A DNA stretch of 30,198 nt from CAZUWH01 sp964624075 (GCA_964624075.1 CAZUWH010000025.1:1-30198); one strand, 5' to 3'. Positions 9,141 through 17,344 are shown, counted from the first letter of the stretch. Made by a program: numbers and translations. The notes: generated by a model not told the origin, from the letters alone.

Positions 9141-9815
9141 ACTAGTTGTCGCGACGCCGCTCATACTGCTGCTCCGCAGCCGGCGCATAGTAGCGGCGCG
9201 GACGCCTCCAAGCGCCACGACAGGCAGGTGTGCCTTGCGGCACCAGGCCGCAAAGCGTACCGGACCAAGCGGTTTCGCATCGGGATGGCTGGTGGTTGGG
9301 AAAACCGGCGACAGCAGGGCGGCATCTGCTCCCAATCGCCAGGCCCGGGTGAGCGCAAACGGCCCGTGCGCCGCGACCGTCAGCAGTCGCCGGCCCTGGA
9401 AGCGCCACCCCAGCAGGGGGGCCAGAATCTGCCCCCCTGCCACCCCCTCGGGCAGATGCAGACCGTGGGCGTGGAGCGTTGCTGCGAGTCTTAGATCCGT
9501 CTGGTTCCGCACGGCAACCAGCAATACGAGGCGTCGTGCCCGACAGAGTCGGGCCAATTCCTGGCCCAACGCTAGACGCGCTTTCCATGTCAGACCATAG
9601 GCACGCAGGACCACCCCGCCCTCCCCTTGCCGCAATCTGGCTGCACGACCAACAGCATCGGCATCCACACCGTCACGCGTCAGCAGCCACCACGTGGGCA
9701 GCACGTGCTGCGCCGTATGTCGTCCTGTCGCCGCCTTGAAAAACAAAACAGGAGGGAAATTCAAATCTCTCCCTCGCCTCGGTCTGTCTCTTCCGACCAT
9801 GCACCGTCCCGACAC
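9132..9815 (-). CDS. Thiamine phosphate synthase/TenI-like protein
   Basis: The frame reads as the TIM-barrel ThiE/TenI family: 'WLLTRDGVDADAVGRAARL', 'GVVLRAYGL', 'RLVLLVAV', 'LHAHGLHLPE', 'AAHGPFALTRAWRLGADAALLSPVFPTTSHP' and 'VVALGGV'. ThiE joins HMP-PP and thiazole phosphate to give thiamine phosphate. The usual 'DGVHLGQ' phosphate/substrate motif is 'HGLHLPE' here, so a TenI-like or divergent ThiE role is possible. The ATG at 9815 gives 227 residues, but homology starts only around residue 40. An in-frame TTG about 20 codons downstream, behind GAGGGAG, may be the real start. The last ~10 residues ('SSSMSGVATTSSV') are poorly conserved, and the stop lies at the edge of the repeat element, hinting at a trimmed C-terminus. 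Confidence 0.75.
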   Translation of the reverse strand: MSGRCMVGRDRPRRGRDLNFPPVLFFKAATGRHTAQHVLPTWWLLTRDGVDADAVGRAARLRQGEGGVVLRAYGLTWKARLALGQELARLCRARRLVLLVAVRNQTDLRLAATLHAHGLHLPEGVAGGQILAPLLGWRFQGRRLLTVAAHGPFALTRAWRLGADAALLSPVFPTTSHPDAKPLGPVRFAAWCRKAHLPVVALGGVRAATMRRLRSSSMSGVATTSSV

Positions 9816-10077
9816 CGTATCATCTCCGACTCGCCGGTATGATCCGTCTACGGAGACTAGCCTCCTCCTGGCCCTTCGTGCTCATCAATGGGCATTTCTG
9901 AAAATCCTCTCCCTTGGAGCGGGGGGGGGAGGAAGGTGAGAGGCTCGTGGCCCCACGCCCACCAGCAACCCTCGATCTTTTTCCGGTGGACCCTTCGCTC
10001 CCGAACACGCCCGCTCCCTTCCGGGGGAGGGGAGAGAGGGATTTGCGGAAGCGCCCCGACGCGTATTCTCAATCGGA
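9816..10077. other. Repeat-rich spacer
   Basis: The spacer holds GC-rich palindromic fragments (CTCTCCCTTGGAGCGGGG at ~9907 and GCTCCCTTCCGGGGGAGGGG at ~10013) resembling the hairpin modules of the composite repeat, plus a 9-G run at 9921-9929. I see no gene in it. Confidence 0.5.
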
Positions 10078-10977
10078 TTATCGATCAGCCGGGTCGGTCA
10101 GCTTGCGCACAATGAAATCACGAAACACGGCGACACGTTTGGAATGTCGCAACTCTTCCGGATAGACCAGAAAGGCATCAATGCCAGGTCCCGTCAATTC
10201 CGGGAAGGTGTGAACCAGTCCTTCGGGCTGGAAATATTCCGGCAGGGCGGCAATTCCAATTCCTTCTTGTACAGCCTGGAAGATGCCATGGATGTTGTTG
10301 AGCCTGAGAACCGGCTGGCGTGGCGGCTCCTTCGGTTCAAGACCTGTTTCGAGCAACCAGTTGAAGGGGCTAACCGGAGAACGTCCCGCATTGTCCTCAT
10401 AAACGATAATGCGATGGCGGGCAAGGTCGCGAGTGGTTCTAGGCGTACCGTTGTGTTCCAGATATTCGGCACAGGCATAAACCCGGTCATGGAAAACGCG
10501 CAGATGACGTTGAACCAGGTCGGGTTGACGCGGGGGCGTGAAACGGATGGCCACGTCGGCTTCACGCATGCCAAGATCCAGGTCCCCATCATACAACTTC
10601 AAACTGCATTGAATGGCAGGATACATGTCGAGAAACTGTTTCAAACGTGGTACGAGCCACAGGGAACCGAATGCCACCGATGTAGTGACGGTCAGAATCC
10701 CTTCCGGCTTGTCTCTGCCTTCCGCCAGTTTCCATTCCACTTGCGCCAGCTTGACGAAAACGTCACGTACCGTTTGATACAGGAGGATTCCCTGTTCGGT
10801 CAGAAGCAGGCCGCGCGGGTGTCGGTGAAAAAGGAGAACATCCAGACTCCCTTCAAGAGCACTAATTTGTCGGCTCACAGCCGACTGGCTCAGGTTCAGA
10901 AGTTCGCCTGCATGGGTGAAGCTACCCGCCTCTGCCACGGCATGAAAGACACGCAACCTGTCCCAGTCTATGGTCAT
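10078..10977 (-). CDS. lsrB: LysR-family regulator, LsrB/VtlR type
   Basis: This is an intact 299-residue LysR regulator. The N-terminal winged helix-turn-helix (residues 1-60: 'DWDRLRVFHAVAEAGSFTHA', 'LSQSAVSRQISALE', 'LFHRHPRGLLLTEQG') is very close to the LsrB/VtlR subgroup of Rhizobiales and Rhodospirillales. The rest is a periplasmic-binding-like effector domain with two cysteines (C124, C169). In Sinorhizobium and Brucella relatives this regulator sits next to trxB and controls oxidative-stress and envelope genes or small RNAs; the same linkage is seen here, 80 bp downstream of trxB. I start at ATG 10977 because the conserved N-terminus begins there; the frame is open 46 codons upstream. 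The ribosome site is weak (GAGG). Regulatory targets are inferred, not visible. Confidence 0.9.
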   Translation of the reverse strand: MTIDWDRLRVFHAVAEAGSFTHAGELLNLSQSAVSRQISALEGSLDVLLFHRHPRGLLLTEQGILLYQTVRDVFVKLAQVEWKLAEGRDKPEGILTVTTSVAFGSLWLVPRLKQFLDMYPAIQCSLKLYDGDLDLGMREADVAIRFTPPRQPDLVQRHLRVFHDRVYACAEYLEHNGTPRTTRDLARHRIIVYEDNAGRSPVSPFNWLLETGLEPKEPPRQPVLRLNNIHGIFQAVQEGIGIAALPEYFQPEGLVHTFPELTGPGIDAFLVYPEELRHSKRVAVFRDFIVRKLTDPADR

Positions 10978-11057
10978 TGGCGAGCCTCGACTGTTCACGT
11001 TCCGTATCTTTCGTTCTGCCTTTGCCTCTGAATCCTGATCTGATCCCGACGCACCAC

Positions 11058-12008
11058 TCAGCCCGCCACCCCGTGGATTGCAAGGAAACGGTCCGCCTCC
11101 AATGCGGCCATGCAACCGGTGCCGGCGGCTGTCACCGCCTGTCGATAGACATGATCCTGAACATCACCGGCGGCAAACACGCCCGCAAGACCAGTTGCCG
11201 TGGAATCGGGGGCGGTGATCACATATCCGGCCTCATCAAGAGGCAATTTTCCTTTGAACAGACCGGTATTAGGCACATGACCAATGGCAACGAAGACTCC
11301 ATCGCAACGGATTCCTGTAACCGCATCACTCTTCACGTTCCGCACCATGACACCTGTTACCACCGGCGGTGTGCCTCCCCCCAGGATATCTTCGACCACC
11401 GTGTCCCATACGACATGGATTTTCGGATTGGCGAACAGGCGATCCTGTATGATTCGTTCGGCCCGGAAAGCATCGCGGCGGTGGATGAGGGTCACCTGTG
11501 TGGCATGATTCGTGAGGTAGATGGCCTCCTCGACCGCCGCATTGCCCCCGCCAACGACACAGACTTCCTTGTTCCGGAAGAAGAATCCGTCACAGGTGGC
11601 GCAGGCAGAGACGCCGAATCCCTGATAGCGTTTTTCGCTTTCAAGTCCCAGCCAACGGGCGGATGCGCCGGTACAGATGATGAGTGTTTCCCCCCGATAG
11701 ATATCCCCTGAGTCGCCGACGGCCATGAACGGCCGCTGTTCCAGCTTCACGCCAACGATGGTGTCCTCGATGATTCTAGTCCCGACATGCCGAGCCTGGG
11801 CCATCATCTGTTCCATGAGCCAGGGACCCTGGATGATATCGACGAATCCGGGATAATTCTCGACGTCGGTTGTGATAGTCAGTTGTCCCCCGGGTTGAAG
11901 CCCGGCCACCAGAACCGGTTCCAGATTAGCGCGGGCCGCGTAGATAGCCGCGGTGCAGCCGGCCGGACCGGACCCCAGTATTAGCACCCTGGTGTAATGG
12001 TTTGCCAT
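11058..12008 (-). CDS. trxB: Thioredoxin-disulfide reductase
   Basis: TrxB passes electrons from NADPH through FAD to thioredoxin in the cytoplasm. The 316-residue protein has the usual length and domains: an FAD-binding GxGxxG ('LGSGPAG', residues 11-17), the redox-active C-A-T-C (C136, C139, in 'SACATCDGFFF'), the NADPH-binding 'VVGGGNAAVEEA' and the C-terminal FAD motif 'GVFAAGDVQD'. The ATG at 12008 follows an AAGGAAG ribosome site. The gene lies between a peroxiredoxin and an LsrB-type regulator on the same strand, so it probably supplies reducing power for peroxide removal. The 276-bp gap to the peroxiredoxin gene may hold its own promoter. Confidence 0.97.
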   Translation of the reverse strand: MANHYTRVLILGSGPAGCTAAIYAARANLEPVLVAGLQPGGQLTITTDVENYPGFVDIIQGPWLMEQMMAQARHVGTRIIEDTIVGVKLEQRPFMAVGDSGDIYRGETLIICTGASARWLGLESEKRYQGFGVSACATCDGFFFRNKEVCVVGGGNAAVEEAIYLTNHATQVTLIHRRDAFRAERIIQDRLFANPKIHVVWDTVVEDILGGGTPPVVTGVMVRNVKSDAVTGIRCDGVFVAIGHVPNTGLFKGKLPLDEAGYVITAPDSTATGLAGVFAAGDVQDHVYRQAVTAAGTGCMAALEADRFLAIHGVAG

Positions 12009-12284
12009 GATCTTCCTTGCCACCTGTCCATTCAGTTCGGTGCAACGCGCTGGCCGATCGGATCTAACTCGACCCGCAAGGCCGATCCCGGGCCGGTATA
12101 CCCTTCCCGCTGTGAAGTGCCTCCGCGGCCGGAATGCCCAACGCCCGGGACAGAACAACCACCTCTTCCCCTGGAAGCCGCGCCGCCCGCGTACAGCTTC
12201 AAGGAGACCAAAACGCTCCGAGAGACCGAAACGCGACTCCCTCCTGCGGTGACAGGAACGCCACCGCAGCATTCATGCAGAAGG

Positions 12285-12899
12285 TTACAGGGTTTGAGCG
12301 TGCTGCGCCAGATAGACAGCAACGCCTTCCGGCGTTGCCTTCATGCCGGGCTTACCCTTTTCCCAGCCGGCCGGACAGACTTCGCCATGCTTTTCATGGA
12401 ACTGCAAGGCGTCCACCATGCGCAAGGCCTCGTCCACATTGCGGCCCAGCGGCAGGTCGTTGACCACCTGGTGGCGGACAATGCCGGCCCGGTCGATCAA
12501 AAAAGTCCCGCGCAAGGCAACCGCTCCATCCGACAGCACCCCGAACGAGCGGGCGATGGATTTGGTCAAATCGGCCACCAGGGGAAACTGGACATTTCCC
12601 AGGCCACCTTTTTCAACCGGTGTATTCTTCCAGGCCAAATGGGTAAACTGGGAATCGACGCTGACACCAATTACCTTGGCGTTGCGTTCCTGGAAACTTG
12701 ACAGACGGTGCGCATGGGCAAGAATCTCGGAGGGACAGACGAAGGTGAAATCCAGGGGATAGAAAAAGACGACCCCATAGGAATCCTTCAAGTATGCCCT
12801 GAGATTGAAATCATCAACGATCTCGTTATTGGGCATTACGGCCGGTGCGGTGAAATCAGGGACCTCACGGCCTATCAGAACGGTCATGTCGGTACTCAT
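12285..12899 (-). CDS. Typical 2-Cys peroxiredoxin (AhpC/Prx1 type)
   Basis: The 204-residue protein reduces hydrogen peroxide, organic peroxides and possibly peroxynitrite in the cytoplasm. The peroxidatic cysteine is C55 in 'DFTFVCPSEI' and the resolving cysteine is C175 in 'HGEVCPAGW', both in the pattern of typical two-cysteine peroxiredoxins. The ATG at 12899 follows a strong AGAGGAG ribosome site. trxB lies next on the same strand, a natural electron donor chain through thioredoxin. An AATAG-N6-CTATT dyad lies about 220 bp upstream and may be an operator. Confidence 0.95.
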   Translation of the reverse strand: MSTDMTVLIGREVPDFTAPAVMPNNEIVDDFNLRAYLKDSYGVVFFYPLDFTFVCPSEILAHAHRLSSFQERNAKVIGVSVDSQFTHLAWKNTPVEKGGLGNVQFPLVADLTKSIARSFGVLSDGAVALRGTFLIDRAGIVRHQVVNDLPLGRNVDEALRMVDALQFHEKHGEVCPAGWEKGKPGMKATPEGVAVYLAQHAQTL

Positions 12900-13118
12900 G
12901 TTATTATCTCCTCTGTTTCTTTCGTTTGATGGCTCTGTGCCTTGATCACAACCGTCCAAGGCTCCCCGATATCTGAGTGGCAACCTCCAGTCACCTTGAC
13001 CCATCACATCATGGAGCTGCGCCGCCGCGGCGAACCCTTGCGCATAAAGCAAAACCAACGCCCACCAGCATGACAGGTCCTTCACCTGACAGGACACAGC
13101 GGTGCCAGAGAAACATAG

Positions 13119-13134
13119 AATAGTCGCCTCTATT
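13119..13134. promoter_or_regulatory. AATAG-N6-CTATT dyad upstream of the peroxiredoxin gene
   Basis: AATAG (13119-13123) and CTATT (13130-13134) form a perfect 5-bp dyad in the AT-rich stretch 13110-13170, about 220 bp upstream of the peroxiredoxin start. ATAG/CTAT half-sites resemble the elements bound by OxyR-type LysR regulators, but the canonical site needs four spaced half-sites and only two are clear. Confidence 0.35.
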
Positions 13135-13375
13135 TTGCAAGTAAAAATTAATCAAAATCATGATGCAGCGCTTACATGCACCACGCTTTTCATTTTCTAC
13201 CCTTGAGTCTCCATGAGAAAGCCCCCCCCCCCCGTCCTCTTTGCAGCAGAGACTCCCACGCTTTACAGGAAAGACCATGTTTTCACCCCTTGAACACTCC
13301 CAGGCCTCCCCCCTGATTCAGAGCCGAGGGGGGGGGAGGGTAAAGGGGTATCCGATCGCTTATTTTAATAGCCCC

Positions 13376-13586
13376 AGTGTCCATCCGGAAACATATCGTT
13401 ATTTTTCAATGCATGAGTCGTTACCCCCACTCCCCGTTTTCACGGGGAGTGGGGGTCCAGGAACAGCCTACTATGCCGGGATTCCTAGAGCCTTGCCCCC
13501 GCCTGCGCGAGGGCAAGCTTTCGCGGGAATGACGGCGGATTTCTTTGACGCATTGGAAACAATCATTATGTTTCCGGACAGGCTCT
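13376..13586 (+). repeat. MITE-like palindromic element, copy B
   Basis: This is the better-preserved copy of the 215-bp element. TCCGGAAACATA at 13384-13395 and TATGTTTCCGGA at 13567-13578 are perfect 12-bp terminal inverted repeats. The similarity of the two ends extends inward to about 30 bp (…CAATGC). A 13-bp perfect stem (13424-13436 with 13443-13455, loop TTTTCA) lies inside. The rest of the gap 12900-13917 has no recognisable gene; it includes a 12-C run (13222-13233) and a 9-G run (13328-13336). Confidence 0.82.
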
Positions 13587-13917
13587 CAGGACTTTGTATC
13601 CAAACCCGCCAACATGCGGGCAGAACATCCCCTCCCCCTCCCAAAGAAAAAACCTCCCTTCTCGATCACGAAAGAGGGCTGGGTAGGGGGAGAATAGCTG
13701 TGCCTTCAGCTTGCATTCATTCCTGATACACGCATGCAGGAAATCCGGTGTGTCCTCTTCGTGTGAGCCCTTCTTCACCCTTTCTCTCTCCCGATTTAAG
13801 GGGAGGAAACCATCCCTGGTGCGAAACATGGCACCTGCACATGCTGCCAGGACGGATTTGTGTGCATACGGTCGTTTGGACCCCTCTTTTGATCATTTGC
13901 CTTATGCTCAGAAAACT
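13587..13917. other. Spacer with palindromic repeat fragments
   Basis: CCCCTCCCCCTCCC at ~13630 and GGGTAGGGGGAG at ~13681 form the arms of a further palindromic module, with CTCTCTCCCGATTTAAGGGG at ~13783 as another. These resemble parts of the composite repeat. No coding sequence is supported. Confidence 0.45.
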
Positions 13918-14628
13918 CTACCAGTTTGAACACAGGGCCTGGGTGCGACGATAATTGTCTGGCGTATCAATGGTCGAATTGGCCTGATCCCGTGCCTGGT
14001 TGAAGGCATTCAGTTCTGCTTCAACGGCTGCCTGTAACAGGGCAATAGGCTGGTCACGGTCGCGGAAGAGATCCTCCACCACAACCGGATTGATGCGCCG
14101 GACCGCTTCTGCTAGAGCCATCCGGATGCGTGGCGCATGGAGACGCAGCATTTCTCGATTGATGGCAATATGGGTATATTCATGATCAAGAACGGTTTCG
14201 TACTGGCAACTGCCAGGCTCGAAGCGTCTGTCGATGTAAATCACAGTATCGGCATAGCGCAGGAGGGCGTCCACACGCACCAGCCACAGGCAGTACAAAC
14301 CCGTTGGCAGGCGCAAGGGCCGCAGTTCGGTGCGGATATCGAACTTGACGCCCATCCGCGTCAAGCCGACCGGATGCCCCAACACGCCATGCGTCAAAGA
14401 CCCCTCTTCCCTGTACAAGGCCTCGATCTGTGCCTGGGTGACATCATGGTCGAATCGAATCGGACCCTCATCGATATAAAGATCGACCACTGGCTCCCCA
14501 GGCGGCAATGGACACAAGACCATTTCTTGTGCCACTGCGGCAGAGATGGAAACAACCGCAAGGAACAGGCCGAAGGCCACGGCAGGCATGATGCTTTTTA
14601 GTAGAATCGTCCTCAGGGGGCGGCGCAT
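13918..14628 (-). CDS. Secreted protein with HExxH motif, possible zinc peptidase
   Basis: The 236-residue product has a clear Sec signal peptide ('MRRPLRTILLKSIMPAVAFG' then a hydrophobic stretch ending 'AAVAQ', cut near residue 34). The mature part contains H-E-Y-T-H at residues 149-153 in 'CQYETVLDHEYTHIAINREM', matching HExxH of zinc peptidases. The layout (cysteine shortly before the motif, helix after it) resembles predicted secreted Zn-dependent proteases such as DUF922, but I cannot identify the third ligand or assign a family. ATG 14628 is preferred because the signal peptide begins there; the frame is open upstream. The gene is divergent from xthA, with 142 bp between the starts. 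Confidence 0.75.
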   Translation of the reverse strand: MRRPLRTILLKSIMPAVAFGLFLAVVSISAAVAQEMVLCPLPPGEPVVDLYIDEGPIRFDHDVTQAQIEALYREEGSLTHGVLGHPVGLTRMGVKFDIRTELRPLRLPTGLYCLWLVRVDALLRYADTVIYIDRRFEPGSCQYETVLDHEYTHIAINREMLRLHAPRIRMALAEAVRRINPVVVEDLFRDRDQPIALLQAAVEAELNAFNQARDQANSTIDTPDNYRRTQALCSNW

Positions 14629-14688
14629 GAAGCCGTTCCTCGCATTGCGGAAAACTCGTCGCCCATTCCTATCATCAACAAACCTAAT

Positions 14689-14701
14689 ATACAATGTGTA
14701 T
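14689..14701. promoter_or_regulatory. Small palindrome in the divergent promoter region
   Basis: ATACA-ATG-TGTAT is a perfect 13-bp dyad between the HExxH gene and xthA, in an AT-rich stretch. It could be an operator serving either gene. Nothing else supports this. Confidence 0.25.
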
Positions 14702-14770
14702 TCGGCATAAGATCGGCATAGTCGTGAAGAGAATATATGACTCGGGTCATACAGTGGTTGGAACGGGAAT

Positions 14771-15550
14771 ATGCTGAAAGTAGCAACCTGGAATGTCAAT
14801 TCGATCAAGGCCCGACTGCCCCATGTCCTGGCCTGGCTGCAACGGGCCGAACCCGACGTCCTGCTGCTCCAGGAAACCAAGACACTAGATGATTCCTTCC
14901 CTCGATTCGAATTGCAAGACCTCGGCTATCAAAGCCTGACCTGCGGCCAGAAAGGATATAACGGCGTTGCCATTCTGTCGCGTCGGCCCATGGTGGAAAC
15001 AGTTCGGGTTCTACCAGGTGCACCCGACGATTCCCAGGCCCGCTATGTGGAAGCGTGTTTTGCTGGAGGCGTGCGGGTGGCTTCGCTCTATCTGCCCAAC
15101 GGCAACCCGAGCGGCAGCGAGAAATTCACCTATAAGCTGGCCTGGATGGCCCGCTTGTACGAACATGCCCGTGCCCTTCTGCGAACTGGCGAAGCGATTA
15201 TACTCGGTGGAGATTACAACGTCTGCCCAATGGATGACGACGTCTACGCGCCGACGCAATGGGCTGACAATGCCTTGTGTCGGCCGGAAGTGCGCGAGGC
15301 GTTTCGTGCTCTCCTCTGGCTAGGATATATGGACGCCTTCCGCGCCTTCAATCGGAAGGCAGGCGAATATACCTTCTGGGACTATCAGGGTGGTGCATGG
15401 CCGCGCGACATGGGCTTGCGGATTGACCATCTACTGGTTTCTCCTCAAGCTGCCGATCATCTGGAGGCGAGCGGAATCGACAAGGCACCGCGCAGCCTGG
15501 ACAAGGCCTCGGACCATACGCCCGTATGGTGCCATCTGCGGGAGGCGTGA
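14771..15550 (+). CDS. xthA: Exodeoxyribonuclease III
   Basis: XthA is a Mg-dependent 3'-5' exonuclease and abasic-site endonuclease acting in base-excision repair. The 259-residue protein has the full set of EEP-family motifs: 'ATWNVNSI' (residues 5-12), 'LLQETK' with catalytic E35, 'YNGVAILSR', 'GGDYNVCP' with catalytic Asp/Asn, 'LRIDHLLVS' and the terminal 'SDHTPVW' with catalytic Asp-His. The ATG at 14771 is the only sensible start; its ribosome site is weak. cobK follows closely, so the two are probably co-transcribed. Confidence 0.97.
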   Translation: MLKVATWNVNSIKARLPHVLAWLQRAEPDVLLLQETKTLDDSFPRFELQDLGYQSLTCGQKGYNGVAILSRRPMVETVRVLPGAPDDSQARYVEACFAGGVRVASLYLPNGNPSGSEKFTYKLAWMARLYEHARALLRTGEAIILGGDYNVCPMDDDVYAPTQWADNALCRPEVREAFRALLWLGYMDAFRAFNRKAGEYTFWDYQGGAWPRDMGLRIDHLLVSPQAADHLEASGIDKAPRSLDKASDHTPVWCHLREA

Positions 15551-15576
15551 GGGTGTCCTTACGGCTGAGGTTCACG

Positions 15577-16362
15577 ATGCCTGCCCCTTCCGGTCCGGCT
15601 GTTCCGGCTGTTCTCGTGCTCGGCGGCACCAGCGAAGGCCGGGTTCTGGCCACGGCCCTGGAAAAACGTTTCGGAGCCCGGCTGCGGTGTGTAACGTCCT
15701 TTGCAACCCCTCCGGCAGAAGGCCTGGTGCCGGGCGTCGTGCGTGCCGGGCCGTTTAGTGGCGTGGCAGGCCTGACCGCCTATCTGCAGCACGAGCGCAT
15801 GGCTGCCGTCCTCGTGGCTACCCATCCTTTTGCCGTCACGATCGCCCGCAATACTCGTCTGGCTTGTGAAGCCTGCCAGATCCCGCGCCTGACCTTGACC
15901 CGCCCTTTCTGGATGCGCGCCGTCGCCGACCGCTGGACCGAGGTGAACAGTATGGCCGAAGCAGCCTGGCGCCTGCCGAGTCTCGGCCGGCGGGCTTTTC
16001 TGGCCATCGGCGTGCGGCAGCTTCCGGTTTTCGCCGACAGGCCCGACATGTGGTTCCTGGTTCGCCTTCGCCAGGCAGTCCCCCTACCCTTCCCCCTGCA
16101 CGACCCGCCCCACGGTCTGGTGATCGGCGCCGGCACGGAAGCAGATGACCTGGCACTGATGCGTACCCATGCCATTGAGGTTCTGGTCACTAAGGCCAGT
16201 GGAGGCGCGGCAACGGCGGGCAAGATCACGGCAGCCCGCACGCTCGGCCTGCCGGTGCTGATGGTGCGCTGCCCGCCACCTGAACCGGGGGAAACGACGA
16301 CGAACGTGGCGGCTGCCGTGGCATGGGTTGAGACGACCGTCCTGACCGAAGCAATCGGATAA
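15577..16362 (+). CDS. cobK: Precorrin-6A reductase
   Basis: CobK reduces precorrin-6A with NADPH in aerobic cobalamin biosynthesis. The 261-residue frame has the family's N-terminal nucleotide-binding text 'VLVLGGTSEGRVLA', 'AVLVATHPFAVTIARN', 'LTRPFW' and the C-terminal 'VTKASGGAATAGKITAARTLGLPVLMV'. I chose ATG 15577 (GAGG 6 bp upstream); GTG 15553, in frame directly after the xthA stop, is an alternative. No other cobalamin gene is in the window, so it stands apart from a cob cluster here. Confidence 0.92.
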   Translation: MPAPSGPAVPAVLVLGGTSEGRVLATALEKRFGARLRCVTSFATPPAEGLVPGVVRAGPFSGVAGLTAYLQHERMAAVLVATHPFAVTIARNTRLACEACQIPRLTLTRPFWMRAVADRWTEVNSMAEAAWRLPSLGRRAFLAIGVRQLPVFADRPDMWFLVRLRQAVPLPFPLHDPPHGLVIGAGTEADDLALMRTHAIEVLVTKASGGAATAGKITAARTLGLPVLMVRCPPPEPGETTTNVAAAVAWVETTVLTEAIG

Positions 16363-16550
16363 CGGTACAAACGGCACAATCACACTTTCGAGCCTTGATC
16401 GCCGGTGGGTCATGTCCGCGACCCTTGGCTTTCGCGCCTTGCGGCGCGCCGCCGCTATCGCGGCGGACCTCTTTCTTGCGCATAAGGCAGGACTTGTGCA
16501 CAAGGGTCCCAGGATACAGGTGGGACAAGGGATTAAGGACGGATTCCTTC

Positions 16551-16820
16551 TCAGCAGCCTAAATGTCCCATGGTCAGAACAATCTTTCCGGTTGAGCCGC
16601 GCACGAGCAGGGTTTCGATGGTACGATCGGCTTCGGCCAGATCCGTGGTTTGGCAGACGTGGGGACGGAGACGGCCAGCAGCATGCCGTGCCAGCATCTC
16701 CGTAAAGGAGGCCCACACGCCTGCCGGATTCAGGGCGCGATACGCATTGAAGTTGAAATCGATGCAGCAGACGTTTTTTACTATCAGGATATAAGCCGGA
16801 ACTTTAAGACTAGCAGCGGC
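16551..16820 (-). pseudogene. C-terminal remnant of an NADPH:quinone oxidoreductase
   Basis: Residues reading 'KVPAYILIVKNV', 'NPAGVWASFTEMLARHAAGRLRPHV' and 'TGKIVLTM' match the last ~85 residues of zinc-independent quinone oxidoreductases of the MDR family. The catalytic and cofactor-binding N-terminal ~240 residues are absent: upstream of ~16820 the frame runs into non-homologous DNA and then the composite repeat. The fragment converges on cobK, with ~190 bp of non-coding DNA between. Confidence 0.72.
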
Positions 16821-17022
16821 AGATCCTCGAACACCAGATTCTTCGGCGCGCAACAGACCGCGACACATGACGGCACGTACCAGGGGCCCCCATGACCCTC
16901 GGAACATTCCCGTTTTCCGCATCGACCCTCCGCCTGTTTCAATACGGCAATCGCAATCATGACAGGGAAGACAGGGTACGTATATCACATTCGAGTAAAA
17001 TTCGAAACAGCTAACGAGAAGA

Positions 17023-17311
17023 CAGTGACTCTCATTATAGGAATGACACTGATTCGCAGAAGAGGTATCCCTGCACCTCCCCCGGGGAGGGAACACGCCC
17101 CTCCTTGAAGGGAAGACCCTCTTCATCTGACAGGAAGACTCCCTCCCCTTTGGATCGGGGGAGGGTTGGGGGGTGATCGTGACGTCTGGTCCGGCGGGGG
17201 GGGGGGGGGCTCGCGACGGTCACGCTATCGGGCCCACGGGCTTGAGATACGTTCCAGACGGAGCCATCACCCCCGCCCAACCCCAACCCTCTCCCGATCC
17301 AAGGGGGAGGG
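17023..17311 (+). repeat. Composite palindromic repeat, copy X
   Basis: This 289-bp element matches the reverse complement of 24642-24923 along its length. Shared landmarks in order are CTCATTATAGGAATGACACTG, the GGGGGAGGG hairpin arms, TGACGTCTGGT, CTCGCGACGGTCACGC, GGGCCCACGGGCTTGA, CCAGACGGAGCCATCACCCC and a closing CCAAGGGGGAGGG. The left module alone recurs at 606-698. It contains a 14-G run at 17196-17209 that is interrupted in the other copy. No reading frame is conserved between the copies. Confidence 0.85.
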
Positions 17312-17344
17312 TTTGCCGTTCCAGATGGAGGTCTCACGTCCCCC

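Noticed and set aside
13222..13336. Phase-variable promoter or gene due to C and G runs
   Set aside because: The runs are not inside any coding sequence and are too far (>300 bp) from the peroxiredoxin start to act as a slipping promoter spacer with confidence.
16363..16550. Small gene between cobK and the quinone reductase remnant
   Set aside because: Open frames exist on both strands, but no ribosome site, no recognisable motif, and Ala/Arg-rich text typical of shadow frames in GC-rich DNA.
17023..17311. Long open frames across the composite repeats as genes
   Set aside because: Frames in several directions are open only because the DNA is GC-rich; the copies share no common frame, and the translated text is low-complexity Gly/Pro/Arg.
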